Shown here: positions 30,154 to 38,504 of the stretch, piece by piece | Layout of the letters: every line of letters begins with the position of its first letter | Numbering within the stretch: the first letter of the stretch is position 1 | Origin: Betaproteobacteria bacterium | GTDB lineage: Bacteria; Pseudomonadota; Gammaproteobacteria; Burkholderiales; Burkholderiaceae_F | Length of the DNA: 54,175 nt | Reading direction: 5' to 3' | NCBI GenBank assembly: GCA_005882215.1 | Contig: VBCK01000134.1 | Coordinates: forward strand, 1 to 54,175 | The notes under the pieces: model-generated | What the model saw: the letters and a program-made list of their open reading frames with translations, nothing else | What the model was told of the DNA's origin: nothing | Database searches by the model: none | Program-made: the position numbers and the translations under genes

Positions 30154-31557
30154 TCAAAGCAGTTTGCCCGGGTTCATCCGTCCGTCCGGGTCGAGCGCGG
30201 ACTTGATCGCGTGCATCAGCGCCAGTTCCACGGCGGACTTGTAGCGGCGTGCTGCACCGCGCTTAAGCTGCCCGAGCCCGTGCTCGGCGCTGATTGAGCC
30301 GCCGCACTCGTATACCGCTTCATACACGATTTCGTTAAGGGCCTGCTCGTGTTCGAACGCGACCTGCGGTGAGACGCCGGCGCGGCAACCGACGTTGTAA
30401 TGCAGGTTGCCGTCGCCCAGATGTCCAAAAACGACCGGATGCGCCCAGTCGAATTCGCGCGCCAGACGCTCCCCGGTTTCCTGTACGAAGTCGCTGACAC
30501 GAGAAAGCGGTAGCGATATGTCGTGCTTGACGTTTCCGCCCGATTGCGCCTGCGATTCCGGAATCGCCTCGCGCAGGCGCCACAGCCGCTCGGACTCCGC
30601 CAGCGAGCGGCTCAACACCGCGTCGATCACCGGCGCTCCGGAGGCCGGATCGAGTCCAGCCTCGAGCAGCGAGCGTGCGTGCGACTCGTCTTCGTGATCG
30701 GAGATCTCCAGCAGCACGGTCCAGGGTGTCAAGGGCTCGAACGGAAACTGCTTCAGGCCCAGCATCGGCGCCACCGGGTTCAGGCTATCGCGCGACATCA
30801 GCTCGAACGCGGTCAGGGTCGGGCCGGCGGCCGAGCGCATCCTTTTCAGCAACTCGATCGCCGCCTCGACCGACTCCAGGCCCGCCAGCGCTGTCAAGCG
30901 CGATCGCGGCAGTGCAAACAGCTTCAGCGTGGCGGCGGTGATGACCCCGAGCGTGCCCTCGGACCCGATGAAGACCTGCTTGACGTCGTATCCCGAGTTG
31001 TCTTTGCGCAGCGCCCGCAGCCCGTCCCACACGTCCCCGCTGGGCAGCACGACCTCCAACCCCAGCGCGAGATCGCGCGTGTTGCCGTACCGCAGCACCT
31101 GCGTGCCGCCGGCGTTGGTCGCCAGGTTGCCCCCGATCGTGCAACTGCCCTGCGCCGCGAGACTCAGCGGAAAGAGCCGGCCGGCGTGCTGCGCCGCGTC
31201 TCGGACCGCCTGCAGCGTGCAGCCGGCCTCGACCGTGATCGTGTCGTTGTCGGGATCAATGTCGCGAATCCGGTTCATCCGCCGCGTGTTCAACACGACC
31301 GAGTGGCCGTCCGGCGCCGGCGTGGCCCCCCCGGACAGACCGGTATTGCCTCCCTGCGTGACGATGGCCGCGGCGTGGCGCGTACAGGCCAGCACGACGG
31401 CTGCGGCTTCGCGCGTCGTCGCCGGGAACACGACCGCATCGGCGCGCCCCGTGAACCGCTTGCGCCAATCCGTACAAAAGGGAGCCACGTCGGCCGCAAC
31501 GGTCAGCACGTTGCGTGGGCCGACCGCCTCGGACAACTGTGCGATCAGGGAAGACAC
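30154..31557 (-). CDS. FAD-linked 2-hydroxyacid oxidoreductase (GlcD/D2HGDH-like)
   Basis: A 467-residue flavoprotein of the VAO/PCMH type. The FAD-binding half (about 1-215) has TQGGNTGLSGGATP and GSCTIGGNLATNAGGTQVLRYGNT, and the C-terminal substrate half contains GHLGDGNLHYNV and EHGLGQLKRG. Relatives oxidise D-lactate, glycolate or D-2-hydroxyglutarate and pass electrons to the respiratory chain or ETF. No glcE/glcF partner is adjacent, which favours a one-subunit enzyme of the D-2-hydroxyglutarate type; the substrate remains open. It is divergent from yihY. Confidence 0.87.
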   Translation of the reverse strand: MSSLIAQLSEAVGPRNVLTVAADVAPFCTDWRKRFTGRADAVVFPATTREAAAVVLACTRHAAAIVTQGGNTGLSGGATPAPDGHSVVLNTRRMNRIRDIDPDNDTITVEAGCTLQAVRDAAQHAGRLFPLSLAAQGSCTIGGNLATNAGGTQVLRYGNTRDLALGLEVVLPSGDVWDGLRALRKDNSGYDVKQVFIGSEGTLGVITAATLKLFALPRSRLTALAGLESVEAAIELLKRMRSAAGPTLTAFELMSRDSLNPVAPMLGLKQFPFEPLTPWTVLLEISDHEDESHARSLLEAGLDPASGAPVIDAVLSRSLAESERLWRLREAIPESQAQSGGNVKHDISLPLSRVSDFVQETGERLAREFDWAHPVVFGHLGDGNLHYNVGCRAGVSPQVAFEHEQALNEIVYEAVYECGGSISAEHGLGQLKRGAARRYKSAVELALMHAIKSALDPDGRMNPGKLL

Positions 31558-31579
31558 GATAAGGTCCAGTGCGGCAGAT

Positions 31580-31585
31580 TATATT
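31580..31585 (+). promoter_or_regulatory. Possible -10 element of yihY
   Basis: TATATT in GATTATATTGAG, with no convincing -35. It lies 30 bases before the ATG at 31616 in the divergent interval. Confidence 0.3.
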
Positions 31586-31615
31586 GAGCGCCCGCCCTCA
31601 ATCAGGGACAAGAAC

Positions 31616-32938
31616 ATGACGTTCCGACAGGCTCCGGACGATTCGAGTGCGCGCTGGGCTGCCTGGCTGGCACCCTGGGTGCGAGTTCTTCGCCCCCGGG
31701 TCGATCGTGCCCGCGAGGTGCTGTCGTTCGCATCGCGGCGCGCGAACCAGGCACGGTTGACGCAGGTTGCGGGAAGCCTGACCTTCTCCACGGTGCTGGC
31801 TTTGGTTCCTTTGCTGGCGGTCGCGCTGGCGCTGTTCACCGCGTTTCCGCAGTTCGGGGACCTGCGCGAGTCGCTCGAACAGTACCTGCTGCGAGGGCTG
31901 CTGCCCGATCCGTTCGGCAGCACGATCCTGCGCTACCTGAATGACTTTGCGGCCAAGGCCACCCGGGTCGGCGCCGCCGGATTCGCGCTCTTTACGGTGA
32001 CGGCGCTGACGATGGTGATGACGGTCGACCATGCGCTGAACGACATCTGGCTGGTTCGCACCCGCAGGTCGCTGGTGCAGCGCGTTCTGGTCTACTGGGC
32101 CCTGATCACGGCCGGGCCGGTGTTGATCGCTGGCAGCCTGACGCTGACCTCGATGGTCGCGTCGACGTCGCTGGGCCTGGTGCACCAGCTGCCGCCGCTC
32201 ACGCGGTCGGCGCTCTCGGCCGCGCGGATCCTGTTCGCTTGCATCGGGTTCACGCTCTTGTACATGATCGTTCCCAACCGCCGGGTGGATTGGCGAGACG
32301 CACTGACCGGTGGACTGGTGGCAGGCGCTCTGGCCGAGGCGTTGAGCCGCGGTTTCGCCTCTTATATATCGCATGGCAGCGTTTTGACGGTGTATGGCGC
32401 GTTTGCGGTGGCGCCGGTGTTCCTGCTGTGGATCTACTTTTCCTGGTTCACCGTTCTGTTCGGTGCGGCGATCGCCGCAACCATATCGGGGCTACGCACC
32501 ACGCGCTTTGCCGACGAAACGCGGGCCGGCAATCGCTTTGTGACCGCGGTGGGGCTGGTCAAGCTGCTGCTGGAAGCGCGCATCGGATCGCCGGTCGGCG
32601 AGCTCTCGATACTCGAACTGGCGATGCGGATCCGCAGCCCCGAGGAGGAGGTCGGCGAGTTGCTGGCCGAGATGGAACGCCTTGGCTACGTGCGCCAGCT
32701 CGTTTCGTCGCAGTCGAGCCGCTCGGGCCGCTGGATCCTGACCTGCGATCCCGCCCTGACCGGACTGGCCGGCCTGTTTCATCGGCTCGGTGTCGACCCC
32801 GGCAACTCGCTGATGCCACGCCGCTCGGGACTCGGTTTGGAGGACTGGCTGCTGCCGGGCCTGCGAGGCGCATGGCTGCAGACTCCGCTTGACGAATTGG
32901 TCCGCAGATCCCAACAATCGCCCGAGGCGGCCTCGTAG
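31616..32938 (+). CDS. yihY: YihY/UPF0761 inner-membrane protein with C-terminal helical domain
   Basis: A 440-residue membrane protein. The ATG at 31616 fits the family; a much longer frame upstream is antisense to the FAD oxidase. Six predicted helices are spread over residues 50-290 (FSTVLALVPLLAVALALF, ALITAGPVLIAGSL, VFLLWIYFSWFTVLFGAAI). The C-terminal 140 residues (ELAMRIRSPEEEVGELLAEM, LGYVRQL) resemble a winged-helix domain found in the longer proteobacterial members. The family was once called ribonuclease BN, which is not supported. Function is unknown. Confidence 0.9.
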   Translation: MTFRQAPDDSSARWAAWLAPWVRVLRPRVDRAREVLSFASRRANQARLTQVAGSLTFSTVLALVPLLAVALALFTAFPQFGDLRESLEQYLLRGLLPDPFGSTILRYLNDFAAKATRVGAAGFALFTVTALTMVMTVDHALNDIWLVRTRRSLVQRVLVYWALITAGPVLIAGSLTLTSMVASTSLGLVHQLPPLTRSALSAARILFACIGFTLLYMIVPNRRVDWRDALTGGLVAGALAEALSRGFASYISHGSVLTVYGAFAVAPVFLLWIYFSWFTVLFGAAIAATISGLRTTRFADETRAGNRFVTAVGLVKLLLEARIGSPVGELSILELAMRIRSPEEEVGELLAEMERLGYVRQLVSSQSSRSGRWILTCDPALTGLAGLFHRLGVDPGNSLMPRRSGLGLEDWLLPGLRGAWLQTPLDELVRRSQQSPEAAS

Positions 32939-32959
32939 AGCGGCCGGGCGAACCGATCC

Positions 32960-33040
32960 GAGCCGCGCTCAGGCGGGGCGGGCCTCCGAGCCCCGCTCGG
33001 GCGGGGCGGGCCTCCGAGCCCCGCTCAGGCGGGGCGGCCC
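32960..33040. repeat. 28-base tandem repeat, about 2.9 copies
   Basis: Three units at 32960, 32988 and 33016 read GAGCC(C/G)CGCTC(A/G)GGCGGGGC with a GGGCCTCC spacer. Each contains GCCCCGC-TCRG-GCGGGGC, a short perfect hairpin. The array sits between convergent yihY and the deacetylase gene and overlaps the last codons of the latter (33025-33040). Confidence 0.85.
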
Positions 33041-33867
33041 TTGAAGACGGCCGTGCCGCGAACCGCCGTCACCCCGGCACCGGTCAGCGCATTCGCATAG
33101 GCCTCACCGGCCAGCACCCCGAGCTCCATCCGGCGGGCCGCGCCGATCGGGTCTTTCGCCGATGCCTTGGTCGACGGGTGGCACATGAATACGGCGCCTT
33201 CGGAGCCCGCCTCGAGCCACTTTCGGACCCTGGCCAGATACGCGTCGCGTCGCAGATTGAAGCGGTAAACCCCCACCAGACAGCGACTGGTCGGGAAACC
33301 CGCCTGGTGCGCCAGCTCGAGCAACGATGAAGCGCCGAGCATTCCGATGCCGCGGGCCTTGTAATCCTCGTCGTTTTCCGGCGGCAGACAGATTCTGAGC
33401 CACGGCAGCGACTTGGGCTCGCGTGCCAGCACCGACTCGATCAGTACGTCGCGCACGACGGGCAACTGGTGCACGTGGTGATGGCCATCGACGAAATCCG
33501 GCAGGCGGCCGAAGGCGTCGGTGAAAGCGTCGAGCTGCCGCTCGACCAGATTGCGCACTCGCCAGCGCGGCAGCAGCCGAAGCATCGACTGGACCAGCAG
33601 CGACGGCAATCGCCAGGTCGAGGATCCGGCCTGCAGCACCTCGGTCAGGTTCAAGTGCAGCCCGACGTCGGCGCGATCCGAAACCGCCTTCAGCTCGGAC
33701 GCCGCCGCCTTCCAGTTCGGCGAATCCACCAGCGCGCTGGTCGCAGTGACCCGCCCAAGGTTGATCAATGCGAGCGTTGCCTCGATCGCGCCGCGGTCCA
33801 GCGCGAAGTCGTCGGCGCATACGACCCAGCGGCGAGCAGGTCGAAGCGCGGCGGCCTCCCGGCTCAT
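33025..33867 (-). CDS. ChbG/HpnK-family carbohydrate deacetylase
   Basis: A 280-residue YdjC-fold protein. The start at 33867 overlaps the glycosyltransferase stop in ATGA; the far longer frame upstream is rejected. Motifs are VVCADDFALDRG (metal-binding aspartates), VGLHLNLTE and DGHHHVHQLPVV with histidine ligands, plus FMCHPS near the end. Relatives remove N-acetyl or similar groups from sugars, including chitooligosaccharides and, in the hopanoid pathway, adenosyl-hopane derivatives. Coupled to a lipid-sugar transferase, it probably trims an envelope sugar. Its last codons lie inside the tandem repeat. Confidence 0.88.
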   Translation of the reverse strand: MSREAAALRPARRWVVCADDFALDRGAIEATLALINLGRVTATSALVDSPNWKAAASELKAVSDRADVGLHLNLTEVLQAGSSTWRLPSLLVQSMLRLLPRWRVRNLVERQLDAFTDAFGRLPDFVDGHHHVHQLPVVRDVLIESVLAREPKSLPWLRICLPPENDEDYKARGIGMLGASSLLELAHQAGFPTSRCLVGVYRFNLRRDAYLARVRKWLEAGSEGAVFMCHPSTKASAKDPIGAARRMELGVLAGEAYANALTGAGVTAVRGTAVFKGRPA

Positions 33868-34910
33868 CGGGGCGGCGCCGGAGGATCGAAAGGGCTGTGT
33901 CCGAGGCGGCGCGCGACCAGATAACGAGGTCGCCGCTTGACCTCGTCGTAGACCCGTCCAAGATATTCGCCCAGGATTCCGATCGTCAGCAGTTGAATGC
34001 CGCTGAAGAACATCAGTCCGGCCACGATGGTGGCCCAGCCCGGCACATCGTGCCCCTGCGTGAAATGCTGGATCACGACCCAGATGCCGTATCCGATGGC
34101 GACCAGCGCCAGCGCCCCGCCCAGCGCGCTGCCGATGCGCAGGGGCAAGTTCGAGAACGCCGTAATGCCCGACGCGGCCAGCGACAGCAGCGCTCTGAGC
34201 CCGAATCCGCTGCTGCCCCGGGCGCGAGCGGGCGGATCGAAGTCGATCGAGCGCGAATGGAACCCGACCCAGGCATACAGACCTTTCATGAACCGGGTGC
34301 GTTCGGGCAGGCTGCACAGCGCCTCGACCACGCAGCGGTCGAGCAGCCGAAAGTCGCCCGCGTTGGGCGGGATCTCGATCGATGAGCCGAACTTCATCAA
34401 CGCATAGAACATCCGGGTGCCGATCCGTTTGAACGCAGACTCGCCTCGGCGGTCGCGGCGCACCGCGTACACCATGTCGGCGCCTTCCCGCCAGACCTTG
34501 AGCATTTCGGGCAGCAGCTCGACCGGGTGCTGCAGGTCGGCATCGAGCGTGAAGACAACGTCGCCTCGCGCATGATCCAGGCCGGCGCCCAGTGCGGCTT
34601 CCTTGCCGAAATTGCGGGAAAGCTGCAGACACACGACACCGGGTCGGGTCAGCCACGGCGCCAGCGCCATCACGGTCTCGTCGCGGCTGCCGTCGTCGAC
34701 GATGACGATCTCCCAGCTCGAGGACATCTTGTGAAGCTGCGCGGTGAGCATTTCCAGCAGCGTCGGCAGATTGCCAGCCTCGTTGTGGGCCGGTATCACG
34801 CACGACAACGACGGCTGCAGCGGGCGCGGCGCCACGGCGATCGGCATCACCGAACGCTGCTCCGCGGGCGGAGCACGCTCGTACGCTCGCACCGGTGGCT
34901 GATTGCCCAT
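33864..34910 (-). CDS. Family 2 glycosyltransferase, polyprenyl-phosphate type
   Basis: A 348-residue GT-A enzyme. SCVIPAHNEAGNLP, IVIVDDGSRDET, LSRNFGKEAALGAGLDHARG and TLDADLQHP define the nucleotide-sugar domain, with DAD as metal site. Two C-terminal membrane helices (LGGALALVAIGYGIWVV, ATIVAGLMFFSGIQLL) anchor it, as in dolichol/undecaprenyl-phosphate sugar transferases such as ArnC and GtrB. It probably loads a sugar on undecaprenyl phosphate for envelope modification. The start could be earlier or at MPIAVAPRP (22 residues in). It is coupled to the ChbG-type deacetylase. Confidence 0.9.
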   Translation of the reverse strand: MGNQPPVRAYERAPPAEQRSVMPIAVAPRPLQPSLSCVIPAHNEAGNLPTLLEMLTAQLHKMSSSWEIVIVDDGSRDETVMALAPWLTRPGVVCLQLSRNFGKEAALGAGLDHARGDVVFTLDADLQHPVELLPEMLKVWREGADMVYAVRRDRRGESAFKRIGTRMFYALMKFGSSIEIPPNAGDFRLLDRCVVEALCSLPERTRFMKGLYAWVGFHSRSIDFDPPARARGSSGFGLRALLSLAASGITAFSNLPLRIGSALGGALALVAIGYGIWVVIQHFTQGHDVPGWATIVAGLMFFSGIQLLTIGILGEYLGRVYDEVKRRPRYLVARRLGHSPFDPPAPPR

Positions 34911-34932
34911 GGCGGAACTTTACGCGAATTCT

Positions 34933-34980
34933 TCCCTCACCCCCGTCCCCTCTCCCGCGCAGCTGGAGAGGGGGGTTAGG
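34933..34980 (-). repeat. Dispersed palindromic repeat, copy B (inverted)
   Basis: Reverse complement of the family: a CCCTCACCCCCG tail, then CCCCTCTCCC, a loop and GGAGAGGGG. It matches copies A and C in the order hairpin, then G-rich tail, when read on the minus strand. Confidence 0.7.
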
Positions 34981-34989
34981 GTTGCAAGA

Positions 34990-34995
34990 TAAACT
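34990..34995 (+). promoter_or_regulatory. Possible -10 element of the FAH-hydrolase gene
   Basis: TAAACT in GATAAACTGTCGGC, the same context as upstream of dusA, just after repeat copy B. No clear -35; 33 bases separate it from the ATG at 35029. Confidence 0.35.
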
Positions 34996-35028
34996 GTCGG
35001 CCAGTTGTGCCACGAGGTGGTTGACGTC

Positions 35029-35730
35029 ATGAACTTCCATTTTCCCGCTCCGCCCCAGCCCTTCGTTCCGATCGCGGACAGCACGGACGTATTTCCGGTG
35101 CGCCGCATCTACTGCGTCGGTCGCAACTACGAGGAGCATGCGCGGGAGATGGGCGCGAGCGGGCGCGAGGCGCCGTTTTTTTTCTGCAAGCCGGCCGACG
35201 CGGTGCTCTGTGCCAGCGCCGGCCCGATCGCAATCCCTTACCCGGACCGAACCGCGGACTTGCAGCACGAGGTCGAACTGGTTGTTGCGATCGGCGCGCC
35301 CGGATACCGGGTGACGGCCGAGCAGGCCGCGCGGATGATTTGGGGCTATGCGGTCGGCATCGATCTGACGCGGCGCGATCTGCAGGCCGAGGCGAAGCGC
35401 CTCGGACGCCCCTGGGAGGTCGGCAAGGCTTTCGACCGGTCGGCGCCGATCGGCGCGATGCGTCCGTCAATCAAAGTCGGGGAACTGGGCACGCAGCGCA
35501 TCTGGCTGGATGTCAACGGGCGGCGCCGGCAGGATGGGACCGTCTCGCAGATGATCTGGGGCGTCGAGGAGACTGTTTCGCAGCTGTCCGGATTCTTCGA
35601 GCTCGCGCCCGGCGACCTGATTTTCACGGGGACGCCGGCTGGCGTCGGGCCGTTGGTGCCGGGCGACCGGATCGAAGCCGGGATCGACGGCATCGGCGCG
35701 ATCCAGGCACAGGTGGTGGATAAACGATGA
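35029..35730 (+). CDS. Fumarylacetoacetate-hydrolase-family protein (fumarylpyruvate hydrolase type)
   Basis: A 233-residue FAH-fold enzyme. It has RRIYCVGRNYEEHAREMG, FFFCKPADAV, the metal site LQHEVELVVAIG, and VGKAFDRSAPIGAM with IFTGTPAGVGPL. The family splits fumarylpyruvate or fumarylacetoacetate to fumarate in gentisate or tyrosine breakdown. Short members next to a zeta-class GST, as here, correspond to NagK-NagL, so fumarylpyruvate is the more likely substrate. The ATG at 35029 follows GAGGTGG and is preferred over one at 35005. It overlaps the isomerase gene by four bases. Confidence 0.85.
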   Translation: MNFHFPAPPQPFVPIADSTDVFPVRRIYCVGRNYEEHAREMGASGREAPFFFCKPADAVLCASAGPIAIPYPDRTADLQHEVELVVAIGAPGYRVTAEQAARMIWGYAVGIDLTRRDLQAEAKRLGRPWEVGKAFDRSAPIGAMRPSIKVGELGTQRIWLDVNGRRRQDGTVSQMIWGVEETVSQLSGFFELAPGDLIFTGTPAGVGPLVPGDRIEAGIDGIGAIQAQVVDKR

Positions 35731-36371
35731 AGCTGTACAGCTATTTCCGTTCCTCGGCCGCGTTCCGCGTGCGGATCGCCCTGAACCTGAAAGGCGTGCC
35801 GTACGAGGTCGTCCCGGTGCACCTGCTCAAAGGCGGCGGCGAGCAGTTCGGCGAGGCGTATACGCGGACCAACCCCCTGTCGCTGATCCCGGCGCTCGAG
35901 GACGGCGGCCAGGTGCTGACGCAGTCGCTGGCGATCATCGAATACCTGGACGAGCGATATCCGGAGCCGCCGCTGCTGCCGGCCGATCCGCTGTCCCGCG
36001 CGTACGTGCGGGCGGTCGCGCTGTCGATCGCCTGCGACATACATCCTCTTAACAACCTGCGCGTGCTGCGCTACCTGGTGCGCGAGGTGGGGGTGTCCGA
36101 TGAAAAGAAGGACTTCTGGTACCGGCACTGGGTCGAACTGGGCCTCGGTCAGCTCGACCGGGTGGTCATGTCGGGCGGACGCAGCGGTCGCTATACCTTC
36201 GGCGATCAGGTGACGATCGCCGACCTGGCGATCGTGCCGCAGATCTTCAACGCGAGGCGTTTCGGTTGCGATCTCGCGAAGGCGCCCACCTTGAATGAGA
36301 TAGCCGATCGCTGCATGCAGCTGGACGCGTTCGCCAAGGCGCAGCCGTCGGCCCAACCGGACGCGGAATAG
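35727..36371 (+). CDS. maiA: Zeta-class GST isomerase (maleylacetoacetate or maleylpyruvate isomerase)
   Basis: A 214-residue glutathione transferase of the zeta class. The N-terminal thioredoxin-like domain has the class signature YSYFRSSAAFRVRIALNLKG with the SSxxxRVRIAL catalytic serine region, and NPLSLIPAL. The helical half has SIACDIHPLNNLRVLRYL. It isomerises cis to trans double bonds of ring-cleavage products with glutathione. With the coupled FAH-type hydrolase it finishes gentisate or homogentisate breakdown, though the ring dioxygenase is not in the window. Its stop codon directly abuts the stop of the convergent transglutaminase gene. Confidence 0.87.
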   Translation: MKLYSYFRSSAAFRVRIALNLKGVPYEVVPVHLLKGGGEQFGEAYTRTNPLSLIPALEDGGQVLTQSLAIIEYLDERYPEPPLLPADPLSRAYVRAVALSIACDIHPLNNLRVLRYLVREVGVSDEKKDFWYRHWVELGLGQLDRVVMSGGRSGRYTFGDQVTIADLAIVPQIFNARRFGCDLAKAPTLNEIADRCMQLDAFAKAQPSAQPDAE

Positions 36372-38489
36372 TCAGCCCCGGCGCCCGTTCAGCAGGGGCC
36401 GAAAGCGCCTGACACGGGCGCGGAGCTGGCGCAGCTCGGCCGGCCTCAGGGCGGCACCGGTGCGCTGGTAACGCGCGTCCTCCAGCGCCTGCACCAGTGC
36501 AGCCCCCTCTTCGGCCTGCGGCGGCCCCAGCCGGGCTGTGAGCCGACTCTTCAAGTCGGTCAGGCCTTCGTTCGGTGGCGATTTGAGCCCGGCCAGCGCC
36601 AGCCTGGCTCGAAGCTGAGCGACCAGCTCGGCGAGCGGGTCGCGCACCTCGCGATGCCTCAACGACAGAACGGCCAGCGCGGTCAGCACCAGCGTGACCG
36701 TCAGCGCGAACGCGATCGACAGGTTGCGCCACGAGGGCGCCACCCCCAGCTGCGAGATCAGCGACCGCTGCCGGTCGGCCGAGTAGTTCAGCACCGCCTG
36801 ATTCCAAACGTTCTCGATCGCCTCCCAGTTCATTCTCCAGGTTCCGATCCACCCCAGCAGGGTGCCGGGGCGGCCGAAGTGCGAAAGGCCGTACTGGCTG
36901 GCGAGCTCGGCCGCGCCCTGTTCGATCCGCACCGGCGAGACCACGCCCGTTGGGTCGACGCGCTTCCACCCGCGCCCGGGCAGCCACACTTCGGCCCAGG
37001 CGTGGGCATCGGATTGGCGCACGGTCAGGTAGCCGTCGACCGGATTGACCTCGCCTCCCTGATAGCCGGTCACGACGCGGGCCGGGATCCCTACCGCCCT
37101 CATCAGCACGACGAAGGCGGACGCGTAGTGCTCGCAAAACCCGAGGCGCGTCTCGAACAGGAACTCGTCGATCGAGTCACGTCCGAGCACCGGCGGCTGC
37201 AGCGTGTAGTGATAGCCTCCGCGTCGGAAGTGATTCAACACGGCGTTGATCAGCGCCGGGTCGCGCGCGTGCGGATTGCGGTCCGACGGATCGACGATCT
37301 GATTTCGCAGATCCGCGGCGAACTGAAGCGCTCTGGGGTTGTAACCGGGGGGCAGCTGCAGCCACTGCGACAAATCCGCATCGGCCTCGAGCGGGCCGAC
37401 CACGAACGAGGAGTAGCTCCTGACCCGGTATTGGACCCGGTCCCTGAGGCTGGCGCCGGCCAGCGGCTGAAGGTCATCGGACAGAACGTACTGGAAATCG
37501 GCGCTTTCGATCACCAGCGGCAACTCCAGCGCAATGATCCAGTTTCTGCGGGTCGCCTCCATCGTCACCGTGTACTCGATCGCACTCTTTGGATCGACCC
37601 GGACCAGAACCGGATCGATCCGAGACAGGGCCCGATGGCTGTGACCTGACCAGGTCCGTCCGTCGAAACGTCCGAACACCGGTCCCCTCCAGTACAGCTG
37701 GTCCGGAGCGGGGATGGAGCCGTCGAACTGTGCGCGCAACGCCACCGCGTCCGACTCGACCAGCCGGTTGATCGAACCGGGCGACATCGATTCGGACAGG
37801 CCGGTGGACGAGCCCAGCTCGGCGCCCGCAAATGCGAACAGCGGCACCTGCAGTCGTGGAAACAGCAGGAACAGCGTGACGGTCAGCGGCACCGCCTTCG
37901 CAAAAATGCGCAGAACGAGGCTGGCCTTGTGCGCGGCGGTCAAGTCGGTTTCCGCCAGATTGATGCTCAACAGGATGAAGAACAGCAGCAGCGTCGTGCA
38001 GACGGACAGCAGCGCCACCAGCAGATCCTGCTGGTACAGGAACAGGGTGATTTGCACGAAAAACGTCAGGAACACGACCAGGTTCAGGTCGCGCCGCGTG
38101 CGCAGCTCGAGCAGCTTCAGCGCGATCAGCAGCACCAGCAGGTTGACCCCGGCCTCGTGGCCGATGATCGAGCCGTGCTGAAGCCACACCAGCACCGTGG
38201 CAGTCACCAGCAACGGAACCATCGCGATGCGCCCGGGGGGAGGCTGTCGCGCGATCGTGAGCCAGGCGCGCCAGAACCACAGCAGGCAGGTCAAAGCGGT
38301 CGACCACCAGGGAAGATGCAGGAAATGAGGGGCCACCGCGATCAGCACCGCAACCAGCAGGATCGCCACGTCGCGGCGGTCGCGAGCGCCGCTCGAGACC
38401 TGGGGTTGCAGCCACCATTCGAGGCGGCGCCGGATTCTGGCAGACCAGCGCAGATCCGGCCGCGACACGGAAGAAGGGATCGCCGTCAT
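36372..38489 (-). CDS. DUF3488/transglutaminase membrane protein (TgpA-like)
   Basis: A 705-residue inner-membrane protein. About five helices occupy residues 40-200 (DUF3488). A periplasmic transglutaminase core follows (about 390-530) with GFCEHYASAFVVLMRAVGIP (catalytic cysteine), SDAHAWAEVWL (histidine) and RVDPTG (aspartate). Another helix (about 575-600) and a cytosolic tail end the protein. TgpA of Pseudomonas is essential for viability there. The substrate is unknown. It is the third gene of the MoxR-DUF58-TgpA operon, 15 bases after DUF58. Confidence 0.92.
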   Translation of the reverse strand: MTAIPSSVSRPDLRWSARIRRRLEWWLQPQVSSGARDRRDVAILLVAVLIAVAPHFLHLPWWSTALTCLLWFWRAWLTIARQPPPGRIAMVPLLVTATVLVWLQHGSIIGHEAGVNLLVLLIALKLLELRTRRDLNLVVFLTFFVQITLFLYQQDLLVALLSVCTTLLLFFILLSINLAETDLTAAHKASLVLRIFAKAVPLTVTLFLLFPRLQVPLFAFAGAELGSSTGLSESMSPGSINRLVESDAVALRAQFDGSIPAPDQLYWRGPVFGRFDGRTWSGHSHRALSRIDPVLVRVDPKSAIEYTVTMEATRRNWIIALELPLVIESADFQYVLSDDLQPLAGASLRDRVQYRVRSYSSFVVGPLEADADLSQWLQLPPGYNPRALQFAADLRNQIVDPSDRNPHARDPALINAVLNHFRRGGYHYTLQPPVLGRDSIDEFLFETRLGFCEHYASAFVVLMRAVGIPARVVTGYQGGEVNPVDGYLTVRQSDAHAWAEVWLPGRGWKRVDPTGVVSPVRIEQGAAELASQYGLSHFGRPGTLLGWIGTWRMNWEAIENVWNQAVLNYSADRQRSLISQLGVAPSWRNLSIAFALTVTLVLTALAVLSLRHREVRDPLAELVAQLRARLALAGLKSPPNEGLTDLKSRLTARLGPPQAEEGAALVQALEDARYQRTGAALRPAELRQLRARVRRFRPLLNGRRG

Positions 38490-38504
38490 CGCGTCAGGGC
38501 TCGC

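Noticed and set aside
30929..31615. Upstream extension of the yihY frame
   Set aside because: It is antisense to the FAD oxidase gene and family alignment starts at 31616.
31616..32938. Ribonuclease BN as the function of the YihY protein
   Set aside because: The historical name is not supported for this membrane family; true RNase BN is a zinc-dependent hydrolase of another fold.
33868..35268. Upstream extension of the deacetylase frame to 747 codons
   Set aside because: The extension lies across the glycosyltransferase gene in another frame and the ATGA overlap marks the true start at 33867.
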